Source: Bacteroidales bacterium
GTDB taxonomy: Bacteria; Bacteroidota; Bacteroidia; Bacteroidales; Muribaculaceae
Assembly: GCA_015061085.1 (NCBI GenBank)
Contig: SUXG01000014.1
Location: 1 to 55,321, forward strand
Reading direction: 5' to 3'
DNA length: 55,321 nucleotides
Within the stretch, counting starts at the first letter, position 1. Each line of letters starts with the position of its first letter. Below are positions 48,384-55,321 of this stretch, piece after piece. The position numbers were made by a program, and so were the translations under genes. Below the pieces are notes generated by a model, which was not told where the DNA came from, made no database searches, and saw only the letters and a list, made by a program, of their open reading frames with translations.

Positions 48384-48432
48384 TATAGTACTTATAGTAA
48401 ATATAGAAACTATAAAAACTATAGGCACTATC
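48384..48432. repeat. 9-bp-phased TATA repeat before nadD
   Basis: TATA recurs at 48384, 48393, 48402, 48411, 48420 and (as TATC) 48429, exactly every 9 bp. The left copies read TATAGT and the right ones ACTATA, so the block is also an imperfect inverted repeat that could fold in RNA. Confidence 0.7.
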
Positions 48433-48577
48433 ATGTCGATTGCGTGTCGTCTATCCCATGGCTCGAAAGCAACTCCTTGAGTCGCGCAATCTCCACATCT
48501 TGCCATGATACCTTAGCTCGCAACGATTGCAATTCCTCGTCTTGCTGACGTCGAAATCCTGTGCGAGCAGAATGCAT
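48431..48577 (-). CDS. Candidate 48-aa coiled-coil small protein
   Basis: Complete ATG-to-TGA frame of 48 codons in the gap between gmk (45 bp upstream) and nadD (72 bp downstream), on the same strand. It starts MHSARTGFRRQQDEEL and continues with a heptad-like helix (LRAKVSWQDVEIARLKELL). An AAGGAGG stretch lies 13-14 bases before the ATG, unusual in this genome. An in-frame TAG directly precedes the ATG region. It may be a real small protein or a remnant of a coiled-coil ORF such as a transposase subunit. I know no homologue. Confidence 0.4.
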   Translation of the reverse strand: MHSARTGFRRQQDEELQSLRAKVSWQDVEIARLKELLSSHGIDDTQST

Positions 48578-48622
48578 TCGCTATTTTATTCCTCCTTTCT
48601 CGAGACTTTGTCATATAATAAA

Positions 48623-49195
48623 CTATCGGGTGACGAAGCTGAGGATTGCAGAGCGAACTTCTTCGACTGCTGTGTCAAGATCGTCGTTGATAATTACTGT
48701 ATCATATTGAGGAGCAAATCCTATCTCATATTCTGCTTTAGCAAGGCGTTTGAGAATGGTTTCTTCCGAATCTGTGGCACGACCTCGCAAGCGTTTCCCT
48801 AATTCATCAACACTTGGAGGCATTATAAATAGCGACAATGCCTCTTCGCCAAATCGTTCTTTGACGTTGACGCCACCCTTAACATCAATGTCGAGTATGA
48901 GATTGCGACCTTCGCCTGTGACACGATCTACTTCGCTGACAAGCGTTCCATAATGAGTGCCGGCATAGACCTCTTCCCACTCAACGAATTTATCCTCTTT
49001 GATTAATTGCAAAAACTCCTCATCTGAGATGAAATAATAGTGCACTCCATGCTCTTCGCCTTCTCGTGGTTTGCGACTTGTAGCAGAAATTGAAAAGCCG
49101 AGTTTCAAACGCTCATCATCAATGATTTGCTTTATAATAGTCGATTTTCCGCAACCTGATGGTGCAGAAATAACTATCAATTTTCCTTTATTCAT
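48623..49195 (-). CDS. gmk: Guanylate kinase
   Basis: Enzyme of 190 aa that phosphorylates GMP to GDP. The P-loop SAPSGCGKST is at residues 10-19, followed by SATSRKPREGEEHGVHYYF (GMP-binding), FVEWEEVYAGTHYGT and DIDVKGGVNVK. Length is normal. It starts 22 bp after yicC, so the two are co-transcribed, as in many bacteria. Confidence 0.97.
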   Translation of the reverse strand: MNKGKLIVISAPSGCGKSTIIKQIIDDERLKLGFSISATSRKPREGEEHGVHYYFISDEEFLQLIKEDKFVEWEEVYAGTHYGTLVSEVDRVTGEGRNLILDIDVKGGVNVKERFGEEALSLFIMPPSVDELGKRLRGRATDSEETILKRLAKAEYEIGFAPQYDTVIINDDLDTAVEEVRSAILSFVTR

Positions 49196-49217
49196 ATATA
49201 GTTATAGCTCTTCGGAT

Positions 49218-50090
49218 TTACAACACATTTAGCACTTGCTCTTTGATTTGTTCCAATTCGTCCTTCATGCGAACGACAAGTTGTTGCATTTCTGCATTAT
49301 TGGACTTTGAACCGAGAGTATTTATCTCGCGACCCATTTCTTGAGCGATAAAGCCCAACTTTTTGCCTTGTCCGAATTCTCCTTCGAGGGTCTCAATGAA
49401 ATAGTTCATGTGGCTGCGAAGACGCAACTTTTCTTCATTGACATCGAGCTTTTCAATATAGAAAATCAGCTCTTGTTCAAGACGATTTTTGTCATAATCA
49501 ATATTTCCGAGTTTCGATAGATTTTCTTCCAATCGTGCGCGGATTTTTGGCACTCTATCTGCTTCAAATGGCTCTGTTTGAGCTAAGAGAGTCCGTATGT
49601 TGTCAATCTTTTCACGGAAAAAGACTTCAAGCTTCTCGCCTTCATGAGTACGAAATTCCACCATATTCTTCAATGCTTCTTGAAGCGCATCCCATAAGGC
49701 TTGCAGTTCTTCTTCTCCGACTTGGACGGATTCTGTCTTCAAAGCATCAGGCAAACGCAAAAGAGTCGCATACCAATCAGTAGGACAATCTATTTGCAAT
49801 TCCTCTGCCATTTTTATGATTTGCTCCTTATAATTTTTGAGCACGCTGATATTAATTGAAGCATTTGTTTCTGCCGTTATGTTTTCTATCAATACCGACA
49901 ATTCCACCTTTCCCCTCAATAGTACTTCTGCAATTTTGTTTCGCATCTCGACCTCTTTTTCTCTAAAGTATTGAGGCACACGCATCGACAAATCTAACTG
50001 TTTACTATTGAGAGATTTTAATTCTATAGTTATATTTTTGGCAGGAGAAGCCGATACGCCTCTACCAAAACCAGTCATTGATAATATCAT
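49218..50090 (-). CDS. YicC/YloC family endoribonuclease
   Basis: Protein of 290 aa of the YicC family, shown in other bacteria to be a metal-dependent endoribonuclease. The family start MILSMTGFGRG is intact, followed by IELKSLNSKQLDLSMRVP and the C-terminal DUF1732 part with KLDVNEEKLRLRSHMNYF, GKKLGFIAQEMGREINTLGSKSN. It is the first gene of the yicC-gmk-nadD group. A -7 box lies 22 bp upstream. Confidence 0.93.
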   Translation of the reverse strand: MILSMTGFGRGVSASPAKNITIELKSLNSKQLDLSMRVPQYFREKEVEMRNKIAEVLLRGKVELSVLIENITAETNASINISVLKNYKEQIIKMAEELQIDCPTDWYATLLRLPDALKTESVQVGEEELQALWDALQEALKNMVEFRTHEGEKLEVFFREKIDNIRTLLAQTEPFEADRVPKIRARLEENLSKLGNIDYDKNRLEQELIFYIEKLDVNEEKLRLRSHMNYFIETLEGEFGQGKKLGFIAQEMGREINTLGSKSNNAEMQQLVVRMKDELEQIKEQVLNVL

Positions 50091-50111
50091 GGGTATTACG
50101 ATTTAATCTCG

Positions 50112-50119
50112 CAAATTTA
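50112..50119 (-). promoter_or_regulatory. -7 box of the yicC-gmk operon
   Basis: Minus-strand TAAATTTG, exact -7 consensus, 22 bp before yicC. No TTTG at -33. Confidence 0.4.
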
Positions 50120-50229
50120 ATCAATATTCCGCGAAATAACACTAAAAATATATTGATTTTTTATTTTTATATCATTTTTTTACACCAAATCATATTTTTT
50201 GCTAAACAACATAAAAAAGGTTATCATTT

Positions 50230-50263
50230 TTTGCTATTAGTTGATAAAAAAACACTATATTTG
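50230..50263 (+). promoter_or_regulatory. Candidate promoter of the phosphohexomutase gene
   Basis: TTTG (50230-50233), 22-bp spacer, TATATTTG (50256-50263). The spacer is one base longer than usual. It lies 43 bp before the start codon. Confidence 0.5.
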
Positions 50264-50306
50264 CGTTAATAAATATGATTAGCAACAATTCATAAATTTT
50301 GACTAT

Positions 50307-52058
50307 ATGAACAACGAAGAATTATTAAAGAATGTAATGTCAAAAGCTCAAAGATGGCTTGACGAAAAGTATGATGCCGACACACGTGCAGAGGTAAAAG
50401 CAATGATTGACGCCGAAGACAAGACTCCACTTATCGAAGCATTCTACAAGGACCTCGAATTTGGTACCGGTGGATTACGCGGAATTATGGGTGTGGGTTC
50501 AAACAGAATGAACATCTATACAGTCGGTGCGGCAACACAAGGTCTTGCCAACTATTTAAAAGATACATTTAAAGATTTGGAACAAATCAGTGTATGCGTT
50601 GGCCATGATGTGCGCAATAATTCTCGTAAATTTGCTGAATTGACAGCCGATATTTTTTCTGCAAACGGAATAAAAGTATATCTTTTCGACGATTGCCGTC
50701 CTACTCCTGAAATCTCATACGCTATTCGCAAACTTGGCTGCCAAAGCGGTGTAGTCATCACAGCGAGCCACAACCCTAAAGAATACAACGGCTACAAAGC
50801 ATATTGGAGCGATGGTGCTCAGATGATTGCTCCTCACGATGTGAAGACTATCGAGTATGTCAACCAAATCACTTCAGTGGATCAAATCAAGTTTGAAGCC
50901 AACAAAGACCTCATCAAAATCATCGGTGCAGACATCGACAAGCAATATCTTGATGAAATTAAAGCTCTCTCACTCAGTCCTGAAGCCATCGAGCGTCATA
51001 AGGATATGAAGATTATCTACACTCCTATCCATGGTACAGGCAAGATGCTCATCTTTGACTCACTTGCCAACTATGGTTTCACCAACGTTATCCATGTTCC
51101 GGAACAAGACGTACTCAGCGGTGACTTCCCTACAGTAGAATCTCCTAACCCTGAAGTGCCATCGGCAATGGCAATGGCTATTGCAAAGGCTAAGGAAGTC
51201 GGAGCCGACATCATCTTTGCCAGCGACCCTGACGCTGACCGCGTTGGCTTGGTAGTAAGAGACAAAGCCGGCAACTATCAACTTGTCAACGGCAACCAGA
51301 TTGTAATGATCTTCCTCTACTACCTCATCACTCGCAATGTGGAACTCGGCAATATCGACGGCACAGAATATTGTGTTAAGACAATAGTAACGACTGAAGC
51401 CATCAAACGTATCGCTGACGCCAACAACGTGAAGTGCTACGACTGCTTCACAGGCTTTAAGTGGATCGCTGATGTGATGCGCAACAATGAGGGCGTTGCT
51501 CGCTATCTCGGTGGTGGCGAAGAAAGTTACGGCTTCTTGGCTGAAACATTCGTACGCGATAAAGATGCTGTCAGCGCAGTGTCACTTCTCGGTGAAATCG
51601 CAGCATGGGCTGCTGATAAGGGTCAAAATCTTTATGAAATGCTCATCGACATCTACAGCAAGTATGGATTCTCTCGCGAAAAGGGCATCAGCGTAGTACG
51701 CCCTGGCAAGTCTGGAGCTGAAGAGATCGTAGAGATGATGAAGGGCTTCCGTGCCAACCCTCCTAAACAACTTGACGGTTCTCCAATCGTTTGCATCAAG
51801 GATTATGCCGACCTCACATGTCGTTGCCTTGAATGTGACAAGACAGAGAAGATGGACTTTCCTACTACAAGCAACGTGCTCCAATTCTTCACAAAAGCCG
51901 GTGACAAGATTTCTATCCGCCCTTCAGGTACAGAGCCTAAGATTAAGTTCTATATCGAAGTGCGTGAAGATATGCCATCAGCCGACGTGTATGAACAAAC
52001 AGTTGTCAAAGCTGAAGAAAAAATCGAAAGAATACTTGCCGATTTAGGTGTAAAGTAA
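50307..52058 (+). CDS. Phosphoglucomutase/phosphomannomutase
   Basis: Alpha-D-phosphohexomutase of 583 aa that interconverts sugar 1- and 6-phosphates. The catalytic Ser loop is VVITASHNPKEYNGYK, the magnesium loop is SDPDADRVG, the sugar-specificity loop is GGGEESYG and the phosphate loop is RPSGTEPKIKFYIEV. The length and the early FGTGGLRGIMGVG segment fit the PGM2-like subgroup. This subgroup can also act on pentose phosphates, so the exact substrate is open. Codon use is highly biased. It has its own promoter and a strong terminator. Confidence 0.94.
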   Translation: MNNEELLKNVMSKAQRWLDEKYDADTRAEVKAMIDAEDKTPLIEAFYKDLEFGTGGLRGIMGVGSNRMNIYTVGAATQGLANYLKDTFKDLEQISVCVGHDVRNNSRKFAELTADIFSANGIKVYLFDDCRPTPEISYAIRKLGCQSGVVITASHNPKEYNGYKAYWSDGAQMIAPHDVKTIEYVNQITSVDQIKFEANKDLIKIIGADIDKQYLDEIKALSLSPEAIERHKDMKIIYTPIHGTGKMLIFDSLANYGFTNVIHVPEQDVLSGDFPTVESPNPEVPSAMAMAIAKAKEVGADIIFASDPDADRVGLVVRDKAGNYQLVNGNQIVMIFLYYLITRNVELGNIDGTEYCVKTIVTTEAIKRIADANNVKCYDCFTGFKWIADVMRNNEGVARYLGGGEESYGFLAETFVRDKDAVSAVSLLGEIAAWAADKGQNLYEMLIDIYSKYGFSREKGISVVRPGKSGAEEIVEMMKGFRANPPKQLDGSPIVCIKDYADLTCRCLECDKTEKMDFPTTSNVLQFFTKAGDKISIRPSGTEPKIKFYIEVREDMPSADVYEQTVVKAEEKIERILADLGVK

Positions 52059-52080
52059 CATTCAGATAGATTAAATACTT

Positions 52081-52116
52081 AATATACAGCCGAGTATTTT
52101 CTATCGGCTGTATATT
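52081..52116 (+). terminator. Terminator of the phosphohexomutase gene
   Basis: Perfect 13-bp arms AATATACAGCCGA and TCGGCTGTATATT with a 10-base loop, followed by ATAGTTTTATAC. Confidence 0.8.
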
Positions 52117-52144
52117 ATAGTTTTATACACTTAACTATTGTCTT

Positions 52145-52891
52145 ATGCTGTCATTCTTTTCCAAAAATAAATACAAACAGGAGCCTTGTTTATTCTATCA
52201 TACCGATATTCATTCCCACTTATGTCCGGGCATTGATGACGGAGCCAAAGACTTATCGACAGCTATTGAATTAATATCCGGTCTGAACAAATTGGGTATT
52301 ACTCGAATGATTATCACGCCACACGTAACCGATGAAGTGTTCCCTAATAACGCCACAACTATTAATAACGCATTTAATCAACTTCTAAATGCTCCCATAA
52401 TTAAGCAACTTAATATTCAATTGAGTTGCTCTGCCGAATATCGAATTGACAATCTTTTGATTGACCAATTAAGATCAAAATCAGTAATACCTTTGCCAAA
52501 CGACTATATCTTGGTGGAAAATTCTTGGATACAAGAGCCGTTTAATCTTGAGGGATTTTTATATTCTCTGCAATCAGACTATGGCTATCGCCCTATATTG
52601 GCGCATCCGGAAAGATATGAATATTACCTTGACGATAAAGACCGGTTATTAAAATTACACAATAATGGCGTTTTATTTCAAACCAATCTATTATCGTTTT
52701 CAGGCAGATATGGCAAAAAAATCAAACGATTTGCAGAATCGCTTCTCAACGACAATTTAGTTGATTTCATCGGCAGCGATATGCACCACCATATACATTT
52801 AGAAGAAATCACCAAATACATTTTATCAAAGGACTATACCAAGTTGCTAAAAAATCGACACACGATTAAAAATGACATCGCATTTGTCTGA
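52145..52891 (+). CDS. CpsB/YwqE-type PHP-domain tyrosine phosphatase
   Basis: Protein of 248 aa of the PHP superfamily. Metal ligands are visible as HTDIHSHLCPGIDDGA at the N-terminus, ITPHVTDEVFPN, Glu in SAEYRID, AHPERYEYY and the C-terminal GSDMHHHIH. The closest family is the manganese-dependent protein tyrosine phosphatases CpsB/YwqE that control capsule synthesis in Gram-positives. No capsule or BY-kinase gene lies nearby, so the target is unknown. The gene stands alone. Confidence 0.88.
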   Translation: MLSFFSKNKYKQEPCLFYHTDIHSHLCPGIDDGAKDLSTAIELISGLNKLGITRMIITPHVTDEVFPNNATTINNAFNQLLNAPIIKQLNIQLSCSAEYRIDNLLIDQLRSKSVIPLPNDYILVENSWIQEPFNLEGFLYSLQSDYGYRPILAHPERYEYYLDDKDRLLKLHNNGVLFQTNLLSFSGRYGKKIKRFAESLLNDNLVDFIGSDMHHHIHLEEITKYILSKDYTKLLKNRHTIKNDIAFV

Positions 52892-52938
52892 ATATCATAA
52901 TTTTTGCCATTAAATTTTTTATCTGACTAAAAAAGAGT

Positions 52939-52969
52939 ATTGCATATTGCGATTTAATTTGTATCTTTG
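52939..52969 (+). promoter_or_regulatory. Candidate promoter of pyrB-pyrI
   Basis: ATTG (52939-52942), 19-bp spacer, TATCTTTG (52962-52969). The -33 box is one base off. The leader is about 20 nt, too short for attenuation. Confidence 0.6.
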
Positions 52970-52994
52970 CAATTAAGAATAAAATTAAGGCAAT

Positions 52995-53915
52995 ATGGAA
53001 AAGAACAGCATTGTATCCATTAATGACATTTCAAAAGAAGAGATTCTCGAATTATTGAAAACAGCCACTTATTTTGAGGAGCATCCAAACCATAAAATCC
53101 TCGATGGCAAAGTTATAGCAACCCTATTTTTTGAACCTTCGACACGCACAAGACTCAGCTTTGAGACAGCAGTCAATCGATTAGGGGGACGTATAATCGG
53201 TTTTTCCGACCCTTCTGTATCAAGCACATCCAAAGGCGAAACTCTTAAGGATACGATTATAATGGTATCTAATTATGTTGATCTTATCATCATGCGCCAC
53301 TATTTAGAGGGAGCAGCTCGATATGCTTCAGAGGTGACCGATACACCGGTAATAAACGCTGGGGATGGTGCTCACCAACACCCATCGCAAACAATGCTCG
53401 ATCTATATTCCATTTACAAAACTCAAGGAAGTCTTGACAACCTTACAGTGACAATGGTGGGCGATTTGAAATATGGTCGCACAGTACATTCATTACTCAT
53501 GGCATTGAGCCATTTCAAAGTAAAATTCCAATTTGTTGCTTGTGAAGAATTGCGCATGCCTGAAGAATTCAGAACTTTCTGCGACAAGAATGGTATCGAG
53601 TACACAGAACACACTGATTTCTCAGCCGACGTTATCAACAACAGCGACATTCTGTATATGACACGCGTACAGCGTGAAAGATTTACCGACCTTATGGAGT
53701 ACGAACGTGTTAAGGATTTATACAATCTGCATAACGCAATGTTGGCAGATTCCAAACCTAATCTCAAAATTCTTCACCCGCTGCCACGTGTCAATGAAAT
53801 CAGCCAAGACGTTGACGACAATCCAAAAGCATATTATTTCCAACAAGCACAAAACGGACTATACGCTCGTCAAGCAATGATATGCAAAGTATTAGGTATA
53901 AAAGTAAATAATTAA
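52995..53915 (+). CDS. pyrB: Aspartate carbamoyltransferase catalytic subunit
   Basis: Enzyme of 306 aa condensing carbamoyl phosphate and aspartate, the committed step of pyrimidine synthesis. The carbamoyl-phosphate site is [13 protein letters not shown], with [24 protein letters not shown], and the aspartate-binding HPLPRVNEI. Length is like E. coli PyrB. It is followed 14 bp on by pyrI, so this is the allosteric B-class dodecamer type. Confidence 0.97.
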   Translation: MEKNSIVSINDISKEEILELLKTATYFEEHPNHKILDGKVIATLFFEPSTRTRLSFETAVNRLGGRIIGFSDPSVSSTSKGETLKDTIIMVSNYVDLIIMRHYLEGAARYASEVTDTPVINAGDGAHQHPSQTMLDLYSIYKTQGSLDNLTVTMVGDLKYGRTVHSLLMALSHFKVKFQFVACEELRMPEEFRTFCDKNGIEYTEHTDFSADVINNSDILYMTRVQRERFTDLMEYERVKDLYNLHNAMLADSKPNLKILHPLPRVNEISQDVDDNPKAYYFQQAQNGLYARQAMICKVLGIKVNN

Positions 53916-53929
53916 AGCAAAATAATATT

Positions 53930-54391
53930 ATGTCAACAGATAAAAAAGAACTTGCTGTAGCCGCTTTGAAAAATGGTACTGTAATTGATCATATCCCAAC
54001 TGATGCACTATTCAAAGCTGTTGATTTGTTAGGAATTACCCATCTTGAAAAGAGCATAACTATAGGATATAATCTTCAAAGCAACAGACTCGGCAAAAAA
54101 GGTATTATCAAAGTCGCTGATACTTTTTTCCCCGATGAAATTTTAAATCGAATAGCAATCATCGCACCATCGGCAGTGATAAATACTATTAAAGATTTTG
54201 AAGTTATCAAAAAAGAAGCTGTGAGTATTCCTGATGAAGTCATCGATCTTGTCGTATGTAATAATCCTAAATGTATCACACGCAACGAGCCGATGAAAAG
54301 TAGATTTGACGTAATCGATAAAGAAAACGTCACATTAAAATGTCGCTATTGCGAACATGAAGTTTCAGGAGAATCTATTGTATTAAAATAA
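53930..54391 (+). CDS. pyrI: Aspartate carbamoyltransferase regulatory subunit
   Basis: Regulatory chain of 153 aa binding CTP/ATP and the catalytic trimers. The N-terminal allosteric part has NGTVIDHIPTDALFK. The C-terminal zinc domain has four Cys in VCNNPKCITRNEP and LKCRYCEHEV. It is co-transcribed with pyrB. Length is as in E. coli. Confidence 0.97.
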   Translation: MSTDKKELAVAALKNGTVIDHIPTDALFKAVDLLGITHLEKSITIGYNLQSNRLGKKGIIKVADTFFPDEILNRIAIIAPSAVINTIKDFEVIKKEAVSIPDEVIDLVVCNNPKCITRNEPMKSRFDVIDKENVTLKCRYCEHEVSGESIVLK

Positions 54392-54401
54392 CTCCGTCGT
54401 T

Positions 54402-54971
54402 ATGGGCAAAGTTTCATGGAAACCGGGCACGATGATTTATCCGTTACCCGCTGTATTAGTCACTTGTGGTGATACCGAGAAAGAATGGACTATGCTGACG
54501 GTGGCATGGGTTGGCACAATCTGCTCTGACCCTGCTATGTGCTACATTTCTGTCAGACCGGAAAGAGCAAGCTATCCCATAATTGAGCGTTGCATGGAGT
54601 TTACCATTAATCTTACTACTAAGGATATGGCTCGTGCTACTGATTGGGCAGGAGTTCGCTCTGGTCGTGACTATGACAAGTGGAAAGAGACCGGTCTGAC
54701 TCCGATTAAGGGAGAAAAGGTGGCTTGCCCCTCCATCGAGGAGTCGCCTCTCAGCATAGAGTGTCGCGTAAAGAGCATCCAGCGTCTTGGTAGTCATGAC
54801 ATGTTTATTGCAGAAGTACTAAACGTTAGAGCTGATGATAAATTTATTGACCCCGAGACAGGTCAGTTCTCATTATCTGATGCAAATCCCATTGCTTACT
54901 CGCATGGATTTTACTACGAATTAGGTCAAATGATTGGTCGTTTCGGATTCTCCGTTCAAAAGAGAAAGTAG
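54402..54971 (+). CDS. Flavin reductase family protein
   Basis: FMN-binding split-barrel protein of 189 aa. Family marks are the N-terminal KPGTMIYPLPAVLVTCG, the TVAWVGTICSDPAMCYISVRPERASY segment around the flavin, and the late RLGSHDMFIAEVLNV strand. Such proteins reduce or bind flavin; several Bacteroidales/Clostridia members are of unknown substrate. It starts 10 bp after pyrI and is probably in the same transcript, but a role in pyrimidine synthesis is not established. Confidence 0.9.
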   Translation: MGKVSWKPGTMIYPLPAVLVTCGDTEKEWTMLTVAWVGTICSDPAMCYISVRPERASYPIIERCMEFTINLTTKDMARATDWAGVRSGRDYDKWKETGLTPIKGEKVACPSIEESPLSIECRVKSIQRLGSHDMFIAEVLNVRADDKFIDPETGQFSLSDANPIAYSHGFYYELGQMIGRFGFSVQKRK

Positions 54972-55108
54972 ATGATATCGTACTGAGATAGTAAAATAGA
55001 AGAGACTTGTTCGCTATTTTTATAGTTTATTCAAATATTGAAGTTTGTAGGGAGTAAGATCAAAAAACTGTAAATTATTGTTTTATCCTATAAGCAAAAC
55101 AACTAAAA

Positions 55109-55139
55109 AGGGCTGAATTCTACAGATGGAATCAGTCCT
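55109..55139 (+). terminator. Terminator of the pyrB-pyrI-flavin reductase operon
   Basis: Arms AGGGCTGA-TTC and GAA-TCAGTCCT pair with a one-base bulge and one G-U, followed by AATTTTATTTC. Confidence 0.65.
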
Positions 55140-55211
55140 AATTTTATTTCTTATAAAAATTTAACGGACAACTATAAAATTAGATAGGGATAATAATGGT
55201 TCAGTAGTTAT

Positions 55212-55321
55212 TTAGTGTGGGTAAGCGTAAAGCTTGGCAATGCGAAAGAGGAAAAACTTCTTGTCAACGACACCTCTAAGATTGGCTCTGAAAAGTTTGA
55301 TTTTAGCATTGAAAGATTCCG
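55212..55321 (-). CDS. IS transposase, C-terminal end only (cut by window edge)
   Basis: Minus-strand frame entering from the right edge and ending in TAA at 55212-55214. It encodes 35 residues beginning ESFNAKIKLFRANLRG and ending AKLYAYPH. This is the typical C-terminus (A-E-S-F-N-A-K-I-K-x-F-R) of DDE transposases of the ISL3/ISAon1-like type found in Bacteroidota. I see no sure terminal inverted repeat in the 70 bases after the stop. Most of the gene lies outside the window. Confidence 0.7.
   Translation of the reverse strand, partial: ESFNAKIKLFRANLRGVVDKKFFLFRIAKLYAYPH

Noticed and set aside
52892..52994. Attenuator or leader peptide for pyrB
   Set aside because: The predicted transcript start is only about 20 nt before the ATG, and no hairpin or pyrimidine-rich leader ORF is seen.

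Overview
This 55.3 kb window is AT-rich chromosomal DNA from a Bacteroidota bacterium, almost certainly order Bacteroidales; family cannot be fixed from the sequence alone. Three things show this. First, gene content: DUF4270 and DUF5063 proteins, an OstA-like/SurA/MutL cluster, a fur-purA operon and a GH77 enzyme with two starch-binding modules. Second, initiation regions mostly lack Shine-Dalgarno sites. Third, many genes carry the Bacteroidota promoter TTTG-N19-21-TAnnTTTG, usually as TAACTTTG, TATCTTTG or TAATTTTG. No tRNA, rRNA, CRISPR array or intact prophage was found. Content is mostly housekeeping.

Layout. 0-9.4 kb: YD-repeat lipoprotein, ABC-F ATPase, RidA, YgjP-type metallopeptidase, NADP-type glutamate dehydrogenase, DUF1015 protein, purA and a Fur-family regulator (all minus), then rubredoxin (plus). 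9.4-11.6 kb: a small accessory patch with a secreted protein of unknown function, an N-terminally truncated phage head-morphogenesis protein still carrying a putative nuclease-like C-terminus, and a mobile-element-like hypothetical. 11.6-14.6 kb: EamA transporter, Sel1-repeat lipoprotein and CapA-like protein. 14.6-18.1 kb: a panC-panD-ffh-folD operon. 18.3-23.6 kb: a half-size GT5-like protein translationally coupled to a DUF4270 lipoprotein, then MalQ. 23.7-28.2 kb: cobalamin-dependent ribonucleotide reductase, nitroreductase, AraC regulator. 28.3-38.2 kb: envelope biogenesis (three parvulin-type proteins and OstA-like) with mutL at the operon end and guaB upstream. 38.5-39.6 kb: thioredoxin and desulfoferrodoxin. 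39.7-45.5 kb: recQ, clpX, clpP, tig. 45.8-50.1 kb: M18 aminopeptidase, DUF5063, nadD, a candidate 48-aa small protein, gmk, yicC. 50.3-55 kb: phosphohexomutase, CpsB/YwqE-like PHP phosphatase, pyrB-pyrI-flavin reductase. The right edge cuts the 3' end of an IS transposase.

How the genes fit together. An anaerobe's oxygen-defence parts are spread over the window (rubredoxin, desulfoferrodoxin, thioredoxin, Fur-family regulator, nitroreductase). Nucleotide supply is well represented (purA, guaB, gmk, pyrBI, class II ribonucleotide reductase). The 30-37 kb block supplies periplasmic chaperones and a probable LPS-transport protein.

No unmistakable new multi-gene system is present. The best leads are: (a) the GT5-like protein that lacks the KTGGL motif and the second Rossmann lobe but overlaps a lipoprotein gene; (b) the orphan phage-head fragment; (c) a MutL with a degenerate endonuclease motif; (d) a 48-aa coiled-coil ORF followed by a strict 9-bp-phased TATA repeat between gmk and nadD.
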